64,000 nucleotides of DNA, from NCBI GenBank assembly GCA_963749605.1, contig CAVVNN010000004.1, forward strand, positions 62,001 through 126,000, in the 5' to 3' direction. The DNA is from CAVVNN01 sp963749605. GTDB taxonomy: Bacteria > Actinomycetota > Thermoleophilia > Solirubrobacterales > 70-9. Of this stretch, positions 1-8,756 are shown piece after piece (within the stretch, counting starts at the first letter, position 1; the number at the start of each line of letters is the position of its first letter). The translations under genes were made by a program, and so were the position numbers. The notes under the pieces were generated by a model. That model had not been told where the DNA came from. It saw nothing but the letters and a program-made list of their open reading frames with translations, and did no database searches.

Positions 1-447
1 GACCTGATGGAGGACCGCGACTGGCTCAAGTCGACGGCGCCGCAGGGGGAGGCTCCGGCCGCGGTCCCCGAGGGCGCCGTGGCCCTCGCCCGCGACTACA
101 AGGTCGAGGTCTCCGGGAAGCTCTTCGACGTCAAGGTGATCGGCGAGGCCGACGCCGGGGGCACTGCCTCCGGCGCAGCCGGCAGGCGACCCCCCAAACG
201 AGAGCGCAAGTCGGGTGGCGGCGCGGCCGCCTCCAGCGAGGCGCTTCCCTCACCGCTCCAGGGCACCGTGCTCAAGGTCGCCGTGGAGCAGGGCGCCACA
301 GTCGAGGAGGGCGACCTGATCTGCGTGATCGAGGCGATGAAGATGGAGAACGAGATAACCGCCCACCGCTCGGGCAAGGTCGAAGAGCTCAACGTCGCCG
401 AGGGCGCCGCGGTGTCCAGTGGCGAGGTCCTGGCGGTCATCAAGTAG
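1..447 (+). CDS. Acyl-CoA carboxylase alpha chain, C-terminal biotin carrier part (partial)
   Basis: The reading frame is open from the first base, so this is the 3' end of a gene that starts outside the window. The last 70 residues form a biotinyl domain with the motif EAMKMEN; the lysine coded at 340-342 is the expected biotin attachment site. A basic, glycine-rich linker (about 160-235) precedes it, as in actinobacterial fused biotin carboxylase/biotin carrier alpha chains of acetyl- or propionyl-CoA carboxylase. In that family the carrier lysine shuttles carboxybiotin from the carboxylase to the acyl-CoA transferase subunit in the cytoplasm. A pyruvate or geranyl-CoA carboxylase alpha chain cannot be excluded, because the catalytic domain is outside the window. 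Confidence 0.85.
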   Translation, partial: DLMEDRDWLKSTAPQGEAPAAVPEGAVALARDYKVEVSGKLFDVKVIGEADAGGTASGAAGRRPPKRERKSGGGAAASSEALPSPLQGTVLKVAVEQGATVEEGDLICVIEAMKMENEITAHRSGKVEELNVAEGAAVSSGEVLAVIK

Positions 448-474
448 CCGACCCTCATCCGTGGGGTCGGCTAC
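444..474. terminator. Perfect inverted repeat shared by two convergent genes
   Basis: An 11-base arm at 444-454 (GTAGCCGACCC) is the exact reverse complement of 464-474, with a 9-base loop. The stop codon of the carboxylase gene (445-447) lies in one arm and the stop codon of the convergent sulfatase (471-473, minus strand) in the other. The position between convergent genes suggests a bidirectional terminator. There is no T-tract, as is common in high-GC actinobacteria. Confidence 0.6.
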
Positions 475-2288
475 CGACCACCCTGCCCCGGGTGCTTATG
501 TTGGTGTTCCCGCCGTTCCCTTTCGCGTTTCAGCTGTCGCTGCTGATTCCGAGTCAGCGGGAATTTGGGCGCCGGTTCCTGGCACGTCCTGCCGACACAG
601 GTCTCGAGCCGTACAAGCTGCCCGTGGAGGAAGCTGCGGATCGGGGACAGGTTGCGGTCCTTGATCCGGTTGTTGAGCTCGTAGGGGTCCTTGTTGATGT
701 CGTAGAGCTCTTTCTCGCCGTCGGGCCACTCGATGTACTTGTAGGGGCCGAGGCGGATCCCGTAGTAGTTCTTCGGCGGAGCGGCGATCGAGGCGGTGGC
801 CTTCGCCCTGCGAGGGTTGACGCCCGCCCCGCCCCCGACCCTGCCGGCTCCCACGCTCGCCGGTGTGACGGCCGGGCCGCCGCCGTTCTCTGCGACGTCA
901 TTTGTTTCGACGAAGGACTCGAACAGGATCGGGCGCCGAGTGCGCAGGTTGGTGTCATGCATGAAGGGGACGAGCGATCGGCCGTCGATGCTCATGTCCG
1001 CTTTCGCGTGGGCGAGTTCGAGGACGGTCGGGGCGATGTCGATGTTGGCAGCCAGCTCCCCGGTTTCGCTGCCCGGCCTGATCCCGGGCCCGCGCATCAG
1101 GAAGGGCAGGTGGGTGGAGGGCTCGTAGGCGAGGAACTTGCCGCCGGTGAGGCGGTGCTCGCCGTAGAAGAAGCCGTTGTCGGAGGTGAAGATGATGTAG
1201 GTGTTGCGGAGACGGTGCTGGCCGCCGAGGGTGTCGACGATCTGCTTGACGCCGTCGTCGACCGCGCGCAGCGACTCGAGCGCCTTCTGGTAGTAGACGC
1301 GGTAGGTGTGGATGTCTTCCAGCGAGAGGTAGGGTGCTTCGCGGATGAAGCTGGGCTTGTCGTTGACGCTGCCCTCGTCGAATCCCTGTGAGCGGCCGTG
1401 CGGCAGGGGGGCGTCGAAGAGGCTGTCGTAATGGCGCGGCGCCGGCTCAGGGCCAGCCGGGTGGCGGAAGTCGCCGTGCGGCGCCGTGTAGTCGAGCTGC
1501 AGGTAGAAGGGCCTGGTCGGCGGCGTGCCCGCGATCTCTTCGGTTGCAATGCGCGAGAGGGCGTCGGTCTCATACAGGCACGGTTTGCCGTTGAGTGGAG
1601 CGAACGGGCAGCCGAAGTCGTCGCGTTCGCCGTATTCCCGCGTTTCCCAGCTGCCCGAGTCCCCGTAGGGGCCTTCGATCGATCCGTTGTTGTTCAGCGT
1701 GTAGCCGTAGTAGTAGTGGCTCGTGTCGGCATTGAGGACGGTGTGCCAGGCGTCCCAGCCGGGCGGGACCGTCTTGCCGTTGTCGAAGGGTTCGTCGCCG
1801 TAGCCGTTGAGAAACTTGCCGACGTGGATAGTGCGGTAGCCGGCCTGCTGCAGCCAGGTGGCGATGTTGTGGCTGTACGCCGTCCGCGAGGCGAAGCCCG
1901 AATAGCCGCCGTTGGGTGGGACGTTGCCGCGGTCGTTGTGGTTATGCGCGTAGCGACCGGTGAGGAGTGTGACCCGGGACGGGCAGCAGAGGGAGTAGGA
2001 GACGTAGTAACGGTTGAAGGCGATGCCGCGCTTGGCGATCAGGTTCAGTGTGTTCGGCATGACGACGATCGGCGACCCGCCCGGAGGGGTGTAGGAGGCG
2101 AAGAGCTGGTCGAGCGTCTGGTCGTCGGTCTGGATCACGACGAAGCTCGGCCGCGATTCTTCGGCAGCCGCGGCGTGGGCCGCCCCGCCCCCTATCCCCA
2201 GGGCGAGCGCGACGAGCAGCGCAAGCACGCCGGCGGCCCCCGGCAGGCGAGCGCTCGGAAGCACACGGGTTTGTGTCCGTCGGTACAT
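471..2288 (-). CDS. Secreted sulfatase
   Basis: This is a 605-residue alkaline-phosphatase-superfamily sulfatase. The N-terminus carries a signal peptide (hydrophobic stretch about 18-40, cut near AHAAAAEE). The paired aspartates in QTDDQT (55-56) are the expected calcium ligands. The signature CCPSRVTLLTGR starts at Cys101; by family analogy Cys101 would be converted to formylglycine, the catalytic nucleophile. A second metal-site block, FTSDNGFFYGEHR, appears in the C-terminal half. The protein resembles the arylsulfatase A / N-acetylglucosamine-6-sulfatase type and probably desulfates a sugar or polysaccharide outside the membrane. No formylglycine-generating enzyme gene is visible nearby. 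The substrate is unknown. Confidence 0.88.
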   Translation of the reverse strand: MYRRTQTRVLPSARLPGAAGVLALLVALALGIGGGAAHAAAAEESRPSFVVIQTDDQTLDQLFASYTPPGGSPIVVMPNTLNLIAKRGIAFNRYYVSYSLCCPSRVTLLTGRYAHNHNDRGNVPPNGGYSGFASRTAYSHNIATWLQQAGYRTIHVGKFLNGYGDEPFDNGKTVPPGWDAWHTVLNADTSHYYYGYTLNNNGSIEGPYGDSGSWETREYGERDDFGCPFAPLNGKPCLYETDALSRIATEEIAGTPPTRPFYLQLDYTAPHGDFRHPAGPEPAPRHYDSLFDAPLPHGRSQGFDEGSVNDKPSFIREAPYLSLEDIHTYRVYYQKALESLRAVDDGVKQIVDTLGGQHRLRNTYIIFTSDNGFFYGEHRLTGGKFLAYEPSTHLPFLMRGPGIRPGSETGELAANIDIAPTVLELAHAKADMSIDGRSLVPFMHDTNLRTRRPILFESFVETNDVAENGGGPAVTPASVGAGRVGGGAGVNPRRAKATASIAAPPKNYYGIRLGPYKYIEWPDGEKELYDINKDPYELNNRIKDRNLSPIRSFLHGQLVRLETCVGRTCQEPAPKFPLTRNQQRQLKRERERREHQHKHPGQGGR

Positions 2289-2363
2289 GAACGTATTGGT
2301 CAGGCGCCCTGGGTTGGAAACCGGCGCCTCCAGTCCGAGTTGCGGCCGAAAGCTAGAAGATGC

Positions 2364-3059
2364 TCAGGACGCGCCGAGCTTTTTAGCCGCCTCGCGGAAG
2401 TTCTTCGCCGTGGCGCTCGGGGCTTTGCGCCCCTCGAGTTTCTCGCCGTGGCGGTTGACCCAGATCACCGGCACGTTCATCTTCAGCAGCGGCGCGACGT
2501 CGGTGGCGTAGTCGGAACCGATGTGCAGCCAGCCTTTCTTGCCGCCGATGCGGCGCGCGCACTCTTTGAAGTGGACGGGGTCGGGCTTGTAGCTGCGCAC
2601 CTGCTGCGCGGTGACGACGAGGTCGAGTTCGGTGCGCAGGTGGCGGCGCGAGATGCCGAGCAGTTTGTCGTCGACGTTGGAGACGATGCCGATCTCGTAG
2701 CGCTTGCCGAGCCGGTCCATCGCCGCGTTGGCCTCGCGGAAGGGCATCCAGTAGGCGACGCTGTTGGGTAGGAACTGGGCCCGCGAGGGCTCGATTTCCC
2801 AGCCCAGCTCGCCGGCGACCTTGACGATGGTGCGGCGCAGCACCTCGGCGTAGAGCTCGTAGGAGCCGCCCATTATCTCCGCCTGGACCTCCATGAAGCG
2901 GGCCAGGAACGGGCCATCCTCGAAGCTGAAGCCGTCCTTGTCGGCCTCTTTCTTGACCGCCTCGATGATGCCCTTCTCCCAGTCGATCAGGGTGCCGTAG
3001 CAGTCGGTGGTCACCCACTTGATGGTTTTGAGGCTGGGAAGAGGCACGGGGCGCGGCAT
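2364..3059 (-). CDS. HAD-superfamily hydrolase, haloacid dehalogenase type II-like
   Basis: The 231-residue protein shows the HAD motifs in order: DCYGTLIDW near residue 19 (nucleophilic Asp and cap-opening Thr), SNVDD (motif II), the YKPDP lysine (motif III) and IGSDYATDV (motif IV). The DxYGTL form and the size match the L-2-haloacid dehalogenase branch, but many members are general phosphatases, so the substrate is not assigned. It lies 75 bases upstream of the sulfatase start on the same strand and is divergent from sucC, with 84 bases between the two starts. Confidence 0.85.
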   Translation of the reverse strand: MPRPVPLPSLKTIKWVTTDCYGTLIDWEKGIIEAVKKEADKDGFSFEDGPFLARFMEVQAEIMGGSYELYAEVLRRTIVKVAGELGWEIEPSRAQFLPNSVAYWMPFREANAAMDRLGKRYEIGIVSNVDDKLLGISRRHLRTELDLVVTAQQVRSYKPDPVHFKECARRIGGKKGWLHIGSDYATDVAPLLKMNVPVIWVNRHGEKLEGRKAPSATAKNFREAAKKLGAS

Positions 3060-3143
3060 TATGCCAAGCGGACCCTGACCGGGCTTCGCGGCATTGGAAA
3101 GGTGGGATAGGCTGCCGCCCGCGCCCCAGCGGCGCGCCCTTCA

Positions 3144-4307
3144 ATGGACCTCCTCGAGTATCAAGGCAAGCAGCTGTTCGCCAAGCACGGCGTCGCCGTG
3201 CCGAGCGGCGAGGTCGCCTCGACCGTGGAGGAGGCGGTCGCCGCAGCCGAGCGGACCGGCTACCCGTGCGCGATCAAGGCCCAGGTGCTGATCGGCGGGC
3301 GCGGTAAGGCGGGTGGGATCAAGATCGCCGCCAACCGCGAGGAGGCCGAGGAGCACGCGGCGGCGATTCTCGGAATGGACATCGTCGGACCGCACGGCGA
3401 GGGGCCGTTCCGGGTCGAGCAGGTGTGGATCGAGGCTGGCTCGGACATCGCCTCGGAGTACTACGCGTCCGTGATCCTCGACCGCGGTGAGAAGAAGCTG
3501 CTGGCCATGGTCTCGGCCAAGGGTGGGATGGACATCGAGGCTGTCGCCGCGGAGGATCCCGACGCGCTGGTAAAGCGCCACATCGACCCCACCCGCGAGT
3601 TCGACGTCGCTGCGGCGCGCTCGATAGTCGACGAAGCGGGGCTCGACGAGGACGTCCGCGACCAGGCCGCCGAGGTGCTGGTGAAGCTGGCCGAGGTTGC
3701 GACCGCCGAGGACGCGAGCCTGATCGAGGTAAACCCCTTGATCGTGACCGCCGGCCGCGAGGTCGTCGCGCTCGACTCCAAGGTGACGATCGACGGCAAC
3801 GCGCTCTTCCGCCATCAGGACCTGGCCGAGGTCGCCGACACGGTCGACGACCCCCAGGAGGCGATGGCCAAGGAGAAGGGCCTCACCTACGTCAAGCTCG
3901 ACGGCAACGTCGGCATCCTCGCCAACGGCGCCGGGCTCTGCATGTCGACGCTGGACGTCGTCGCCCAGGCCGGCGGCGCGCCGGCCAACTTCCTCGATGC
4001 CGGCGGCGGCTCGAAAGCGGAGGCGATCGTCGACGCGCTCACCGTGATCACCTCCGACGAGAAGGTGGCGGCGATCCTCTTCAACATCTTTGGCGGCATC
4101 ACCCGCTGCGACGAGATCGCCAAGGGGATCGTCGAGGCGTCGGGTCAGCTCGATCTCGAGGTGCCCCTGGTTGTGCGGCTCGACGGCACCAACTCCGAGG
4201 AGGGCCTGAGAATCCTCGCCGAGGCCGCCCTGCCCAACCTGCACCAGGAGAAGACCATGCTCGACGCGGCGCGCCGCGTCGTCGAGTTGGCGGGGAGCGC
4301 CTCGTGA
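3144..4307 (+). CDS. sucC: Succinyl-CoA synthetase (ADP-forming) beta subunit
   Basis: The 387-residue length is essentially that of E. coli SucC. The N-terminus MDLLEYQGKQLFAKHGVAVP is the family signature that opens the ATP-grasp fold, and the C-terminal half carries GGGSKAEAIVDAL and FNIFGGITRCDEIAKG, the CoA-ligase domain that contacts the alpha subunit. The enzyme converts succinyl-CoA to succinate with phosphorylation of a nucleoside diphosphate in the citric acid cycle. The gene overlaps sucD by four bases (GTGA), indicating one transcript and coupled translation. Confidence 0.97.
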   Translation: MDLLEYQGKQLFAKHGVAVPSGEVASTVEEAVAAAERTGYPCAIKAQVLIGGRGKAGGIKIAANREEAEEHAAAILGMDIVGPHGEGPFRVEQVWIEAGSDIASEYYASVILDRGEKKLLAMVSAKGGMDIEAVAAEDPDALVKRHIDPTREFDVAAARSIVDEAGLDEDVRDQAAEVLVKLAEVATAEDASLIEVNPLIVTAGREVVALDSKVTIDGNALFRHQDLAEVADTVDDPQEAMAKEKGLTYVKLDGNVGILANGAGLCMSTLDVVAQAGGAPANFLDAGGGSKAEAIVDALTVITSDEKVAAILFNIFGGITRCDEIAKGIVEASGQLDLEVPLVVRLDGTNSEEGLRILAEAALPNLHQEKTMLDAARRVVELAGSAS

Positions 4308-5176
4308 GCATCGTCATCGACGAGCGGACGAAGCTCGCGGTCTCCGGGCTGACCGGCCGCGAGGGCTCTTTCCACGGGCTGCGCAACAAGGCATACGGGA
4401 CCGACCTGGTCGCTGGGGTGACCCCCGGCAAGGGCGGCCAGGACGTCGAGGGAGTGCCGGTCTTCGACACGATCTCCGAGGCCGTCGAGCAGGCCGGAGC
4501 CAACACCTCGATGATCTTCGTCCCGGCGCGCTTCGCCGCTGCCGCGATCGACGAGGCGATCGAGTCCGGCGTCGAGACGGTGATCGCGATCACCGAGGGG
4601 ATCCCGGTCCTCGACATGCTGAGCACCTACTGGAAGGCGAAGGAGGCGGGGGTGCGGCTGATTGGGCCGAACTGCCCCGGCGTGCTATCGCCCGGCAAGG
4701 CCAACGTCGGGATCATCCCGGCGCAGTTCTTCGACCAGGGCAAGATCGGCGTCGTCTCCAAGTCGGGCACGCTGACCTACCAGATCGGCAACGAGCTGAA
4801 GCAGGCCGGTGAGGGCAACTCCTCGATCGTCGGCATCGGCGGCGACCCGATTGTCGGCTCCGACTTCATCGACATCCTCACCATGTATGAGGCCGACCCC
4901 GAGACCGAGCTGATCGTGATGGTCGGCGAGATCGGCGGCGACGCCGAGGAGCGGGCAGCCGAGTTCATCGAGTCCGAGGTCTCCAAGCCGGTGGTCGCCT
5001 ACATCGCGGGCTTCACCGCGCCTCCCGGCAAGCAGATGGGCCACGCTGGGGCGATCATCTCCGGTTCCACGGGGACGGCGCAGGCAAAGAAGGAAGCGCT
5101 CGAGGCAAAGGGCGTGCCGGTCGGCGAAAGCCCGACCGAGACTGCGGCGATCGCGGTCGAAACGCTGCGCGGCTGA
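4304..5176 (+). CDS. sucD: Succinyl-CoA synthetase alpha subunit
   Basis: This is the 290-residue partner of SucC. It begins with a CoA-binding Rossmann domain (SGLTGREGSFH near 14-24) and GPNCPGVLSP (121-130). The phosphohistidine motif GHAGAIISG places the catalytic His at residue 247, matching the known active-site position of the family. The GTG start at 4304 overlaps the sucC stop. Together the two subunits form the cytoplasmic citric-acid-cycle enzyme that makes ATP or GTP from succinyl-CoA. Confidence 0.97.
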   Translation: MSIVIDERTKLAVSGLTGREGSFHGLRNKAYGTDLVAGVTPGKGGQDVEGVPVFDTISEAVEQAGANTSMIFVPARFAAAAIDEAIESGVETVIAITEGIPVLDMLSTYWKAKEAGVRLIGPNCPGVLSPGKANVGIIPAQFFDQGKIGVVSKSGTLTYQIGNELKQAGEGNSSIVGIGGDPIVGSDFIDILTMYEADPETELIVMVGEIGGDAEERAAEFIESEVSKPVVAYIAGFTAPPGKQMGHAGAIISGSTGTAQAKKEALEAKGVPVGESPTETAAIAVETLRG

Positions 5177-5247
5177 TTCGCCAGGCCACGCAACTCTCGC
5201 CAAGCTGGCGTGTCTGCGAAGGTAGACGCCGCAAGCGACGAAGGGAG

Positions 5248-6927
5248 ATGCGGGTGCTTTCCAGTCGGCTGAGAGGAGCAATTTGCTGTGCGATCTTGGC
5301 GCTTGCCGTGGCGGCGCCGGAGGCCTCTGCACGCAACGCCTACGTCGCCAACGCGGGCAGTGGCACGGTGTCGGCGATCGACACAGGCACGAACGCCGCG
5401 GTCGCGACGATTCCGGTCGGGGGCGAACCGGTGGACGTTGCGATCTCCCCCAACGGCTCTCGCGCCTACGTCGCCAACAAGGGCGCGGACGCCGTTGCCG
5501 TGATCGACACCGCGGCCAACACGATGGTCGGCTCGCCGATCCCGCTCGCGGCGGGAAGTAAACCCGACGGCGTCGCAGTCACCCCGAATGGGCAGCTCGT
5601 CTACGTCGCCAATTCCGGCGACGACACCGTCTCGGTGATCAGCACGGCGACGAACGCGGCGCTCGGCGCGCCGATCGTGCTGCCGCCCGGGAGCGAACCC
5701 GACGGCGTCGCCATCTCCTCCGACGGCACCCGTGCCTTCGTCGCTCAGCGGGGCAACGACGTCTCGATCGTCGACACCGCTACCAACTCCGTGGTGGGTG
5801 CGGTGCCCGACACCCTGGCGCCCTCGCGGATCGCGATCGGCCCGCGAGGCGGACGCGCTTTCGTCACCAACAGCAGCGCGTCCTCGGTCACCGCCTTCAA
5901 TCCCGCCAGCGGAGCGCTCATCGGCGGGCCGATCTCGGTCGGCCTGCAGCCGTCGGGGATCGCGATCGCCCCCAACGGGGTCTTCGCCTACGCCGCGGCG
6001 CGCGGCGGCAACACGCTGACGCCGATTGCCACCTCAACCGACGTGGCCTCCGCCGCCATTGCGGGCTTCAACGCTCCCGCCGGCGTCGCGATCGCGCCGG
6101 ATGGCTCGCGGGGCTACGTCGTCAACTCCGGCGGCGGCAGCGTCTCGGTGTTCGACACGGCCACCAATGCCCTGTCCAGCTCGATCCCGGCGGGGAGCAC
6201 TCCCGCCGGCATCGCGATCGTCCCCGACCAGCCGCCGACCGCGTCCTTCCTGGTAACGCCGCAGAAGCGGATCGTCAAGCGCAAGCTGACCTTCCACGGC
6301 GGGGCCTCCAAGGACCCCGACGGCACGATCGCCACCTATGCCTGGGAATTCGGCGACGGCAAGCACATGAAGGGCTCCAAGGCGACTGTCACGCACAACT
6401 ACAAGCGGCCCGGCGCCTACACCGCCATCCTCACGGTCACCGACAACGAAGGCTGCTCGACCGAACTCGTCTTCACCGGGCAGACGGCGTCCTGCAACGG
6501 CTCCGCCGTGGCGACCGCCACCGGCACGATCGTCGTCGCCGACAACAAGGGGCCGGCGCTCAACCTCGCCGGCGGCCGTCGCCAGCGCGTCCGGGGCTGG
6601 CTCAACGTCTTCGCCCAGTGCCCGCAGGAAGCGTGCAGGGTCAAGGCCGGAGGCGTGGTCGCGATGACCACTCTGCAGCGGGGAGGGCCGGTGAGCGCGA
6701 CGCGGCGGATCGGCTCGACGAAGGCGTCGCTCGCGGCCGGCGCGTGGGTCAGGCTGAGGCTGCCCGTGCCCCGGGGCGTTCGGCGCGCCGTGCTGCGGGC
6801 GCTGCGCAGCGGCGGCGGGGCGAACGCCCAGCTGAAGGTGGTCGCCACCGGCGCAAGCGGCATCGGGACCACGCGCACGCGCTATATAAAGCTGGTCGGC
6901 GCCCATCGCCGCCATCGGCATCGCTAG
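5248..6927 (+). CDS. Secreted YVTN beta-propeller protein with PKD domain
   Basis: The 559-residue protein starts with a signal peptide (about 1-28, ending PEASA). Residues about 30-325 contain seven or so repeats of the AYVANxGxxTVSVIDTATN type, each followed by a PxGVAISPDG segment; this is a YVTN/lactonase-like beta propeller. Residues about 329-425 form a PKD domain (YAWEFGDG near 364-371). The last 120 residues are basic and unassigned. The protein is probably secreted and may act in adhesion or binding; no catalytic motif is visible. It follows sucD by 71 bases, with a small hairpin in between, so it may be transcribed separately. Confidence 0.85.
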   Translation: MRVLSSRLRGAICCAILALAVAAPEASARNAYVANAGSGTVSAIDTGTNAAVATIPVGGEPVDVAISPNGSRAYVANKGADAVAVIDTAANTMVGSPIPLAAGSKPDGVAVTPNGQLVYVANSGDDTVSVISTATNAALGAPIVLPPGSEPDGVAISSDGTRAFVAQRGNDVSIVDTATNSVVGAVPDTLAPSRIAIGPRGGRAFVTNSSASSVTAFNPASGALIGGPISVGLQPSGIAIAPNGVFAYAAARGGNTLTPIATSTDVASAAIAGFNAPAGVAIAPDGSRGYVVNSGGGSVSVFDTATNALSSSIPAGSTPAGIAIVPDQPPTASFLVTPQKRIVKRKLTFHGGASKDPDGTIATYAWEFGDGKHMKGSKATVTHNYKRPGAYTAILTVTDNEGCSTELVFTGQTASCNGSAVATATGTIVVADNKGPALNLAGGRRQRVRGWLNVFAQCPQEACRVKAGGVVAMTTLQRGGPVSATRRIGSTKASLAAGAWVRLRLPVPRGVRRAVLRALRSGGGANAQLKVVATGASGIGTTRTRYIKLVGAHRRHRHR

Positions 6928-6938
6928 GGTCGGGGCCG

Positions 6939-8042
6939 ATGGCCGGCGACACGATCTCGTTTGCTCGCGGCGCGCCCAGCGCCGACATCCTGCCCCACGA
7001 GGCGGTGCGGGATGCCGCGGCCGCTGCGCTTGCCGAGGATTGGGAGCGGGCGCTTTCCTACGGGACCGGGATCGGGCATCCGGGGCTCTGCGAGTGGATT
7101 GCCGAGCGGCACGGGGGGCTCGAGGCTTCGCAGGTGATGGTGGCCAACGGGTCGATGGAGGCCGCGGCGATGGTCTTCGAGCACCTGCTCGAGCCCGGCG
7201 ACCGCGTCGTGGTCGAGCAGCCGTCCTATGACCGGACGTTGCTGCTGCTGCAGCGCGCCGGCGTCGAGCTCGTGCCGGTGCCGCTGGGAGCGGATGGGCT
7301 CGACGTCGAGGTGCTCGAGGCCGCCCTCGCGGACGGACCGGTGAAGCTCGCCCACGTCATTCCCAACTTCCACAACCCCGCCGGTTGCACGCTCTCGGCC
7401 GAGAAGCGGGCTCGGGTGGTCGAGCTGGCCGCCGAGCACGGGTTCTGGATCTTCGAGGACGACCCCTACCGGGAGCTGCCATTCGAGGGCGAGGCTCTGG
7501 AGACGATGCTCTCCATCGACCGGGCCGAGCGGGTCATCCACGCCTCCTCCTTCTCGAAGACGGTCAGCCCCGGGGTGCGGGTCGGCTATCTGGCCGGTCC
7601 TGCGAGCGAGATCGCGAAGCTCGCCAAGCGGGCCAACGAGACCTACATCTCGCCGAACATGCTGGCCGAGTCGATCGTGCTGGAGCTGTGTCGCTCGGGA
7701 GCGCTGGACCGCAACATCGAGTTCGTCAAGGGCGCCCTGCGCGACCGTCGCGACGCACTGGTGGAGGCGCTGCGGGAGCGGATTCCCGAGGCCGAGTTCG
7801 TCGTCCCGGGCGGCGGCTACTTCCTCTGGCTCGACCTCGCCGCGGGCGCCGACACCACCGCGCTGCTGGCCGAGGCCAAGGGCGAGGGGGCCACCTTCGT
7901 CGCTGGTCCCGACTTCATGCTCGAGGGGGGCGAGAACAGCCTCCGGCTCTCCTTCGCCCCGGTGCCCCCCGAGCGGATCGCCGAGGGGGTTTCCCGTATT
8001 GCCCGCGCCCTCGACCGCGTTCGAGCCGGCGCAGCCGCCTAA
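6939..8042 (+). CDS. PLP-dependent aminotransferase (class I/II fold)
   Basis: The ATG at 6939 gives a 367-residue protein beginning MAGDTISFARGAPSADILP, which fits the family N-terminus; the same frame is open far upstream, but those codons overlap the preceding gene. SSFSKTVSPGVRVGY carries the PLP Schiff-base lysine at about residue 207. NFHNPAGCTLS and EDDPYRELPF are typical of the 2-aminoadipate/LysN and MocR aminotransferase branch, here without the MocR DNA-binding domain. The substrate is not determined. The 3' end overlaps the convergent DtxR gene by four bases. Confidence 0.88.
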   Translation: MAGDTISFARGAPSADILPHEAVRDAAAAALAEDWERALSYGTGIGHPGLCEWIAERHGGLEASQVMVANGSMEAAAMVFEHLLEPGDRVVVEQPSYDRTLLLLQRAGVELVPVPLGADGLDVEVLEAALADGPVKLAHVIPNFHNPAGCTLSAEKRARVVELAAEHGFWIFEDDPYRELPFEGEALETMLSIDRAERVIHASSFSKTVSPGVRVGYLAGPASEIAKLAKRANETYISPNMLAESIVLELCRSGALDRNIEFVKGALRDRRDALVEALRERIPEAEFVVPGGGYFLWLDLAAGADTTALLAEAKGEGATFVAGPDFMLEGGENSLRLSFAPVPPERIAEGVSRIARALDRVRAGAAA

Positions 8043-8746
8043 CGGCCGTAGCGGTCGCTGGAGAGGACGAGCTGCTCGGGGATCGCCGCCCGAGGCGGCG
8101 GCGCCGGGTCGGCGAGGACCGAGACCGTCTCGGCGACGCTGCGGGAAATCTGGTGGCTGCCGTCCCGGGAGGAGACGGTGACGCTCTCCTCGTCGGTGCT
8201 CTCGACCTTCCCCGTCAGCCCCGGATAGAGGCCGGCGTCCTTCAGGTAGTGCAGAAGCTCCTCGGCCTCGTTCTCGAAGCGCAGGACGTGAATCTTGGCG
8301 CCGGCCTCGACGTCGGCGAGCAGAGAGCCCTGCTCGCGGACGCCCTCGACGATCGGGTGGCCGTGCGGGCAGGTGGTGGCGTCGCCGATCGCCGCACGCA
8401 TCCGCTCCTCCAGCACCGGCGACATCGCGTGCTCGATCCGCTCGGCCTCCTCGTGGACCTCGTCCCAGGGGATGCCGAGCACGTCGGTGAGGAAGCGCTC
8501 GATCATCCGATGGCGGCGGACGATGTGGCTGGCGTGCTCGCGCCCGGACTCGGTGAAGAAGAGCGATTTGTCGGGCTTGCGATCGACGTAGCCGTCCTCG
8601 ACCAGGCGGCCGACCATCTCATGCACGGTCGGGGGGGAGAGCTGCATCGCGCGGGCGAGGTTGGCGCCGGTCATCGGCAGCCCCGCCTCCTCCAGCCAGA
8701 ACATGCTCTCCAGGTACTCCTGCTCGGCGACTGTCGCTTTCTCCAC
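8039..8746 (-). CDS. DtxR-family metal-dependent transcriptional regulator
   Basis: The 235-residue protein has the three-part DtxR layout. An N-terminal winged helix (residues 1-65, with LARAMQLSPPTVHEMVGRL as the recognition region) is followed by a dimerisation and metal-binding helix region (HIVRRHRMIERFL, EEAERIEHAMSP; about 70-135) and a C-terminal FeoA/SH3-like domain (about 150-225). Members bind Fe(II) or Mn(II) and repress metal uptake or storage genes. No metal transporter is adjacent, so targets are probably elsewhere. The start is a GTG, and the gene lies just downstream of a HAD phosphatase on the same strand. Confidence 0.9.
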   Translation of the reverse strand: MEKATVAEQEYLESMFWLEEAGLPMTGANLARAMQLSPPTVHEMVGRLVEDGYVDRKPDKSLFFTESGREHASHIVRRHRMIERFLTDVLGIPWDEVHEEAERIEHAMSPVLEERMRAAIGDATTCPHGHPIVEGVREQGSLLADVEAGAKIHVLRFENEAEELLHYLKDAGLYPGLTGKVESTDEESVTVSSRDGSHQISRSVAETVSVLADPAPPPRAAIPEQLVLSSDRYGR

Positions 8747-8756
8747 CCTGTCGATA

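Noticed and set aside
1398..2771. Long open frame antisense to the sulfatase and HAD genes
   Set aside because: It is Arg/Val-rich, without domain motifs, and mirrors two genes with clear catalytic signatures on the other strand; such frames are expected at this GC content.
5177..5247. Possible terminator after sucD (CGCCA-AGC-TGGCG)
   Set aside because: The stem is only five pairs and no T-tract follows; too weak to list as a feature.
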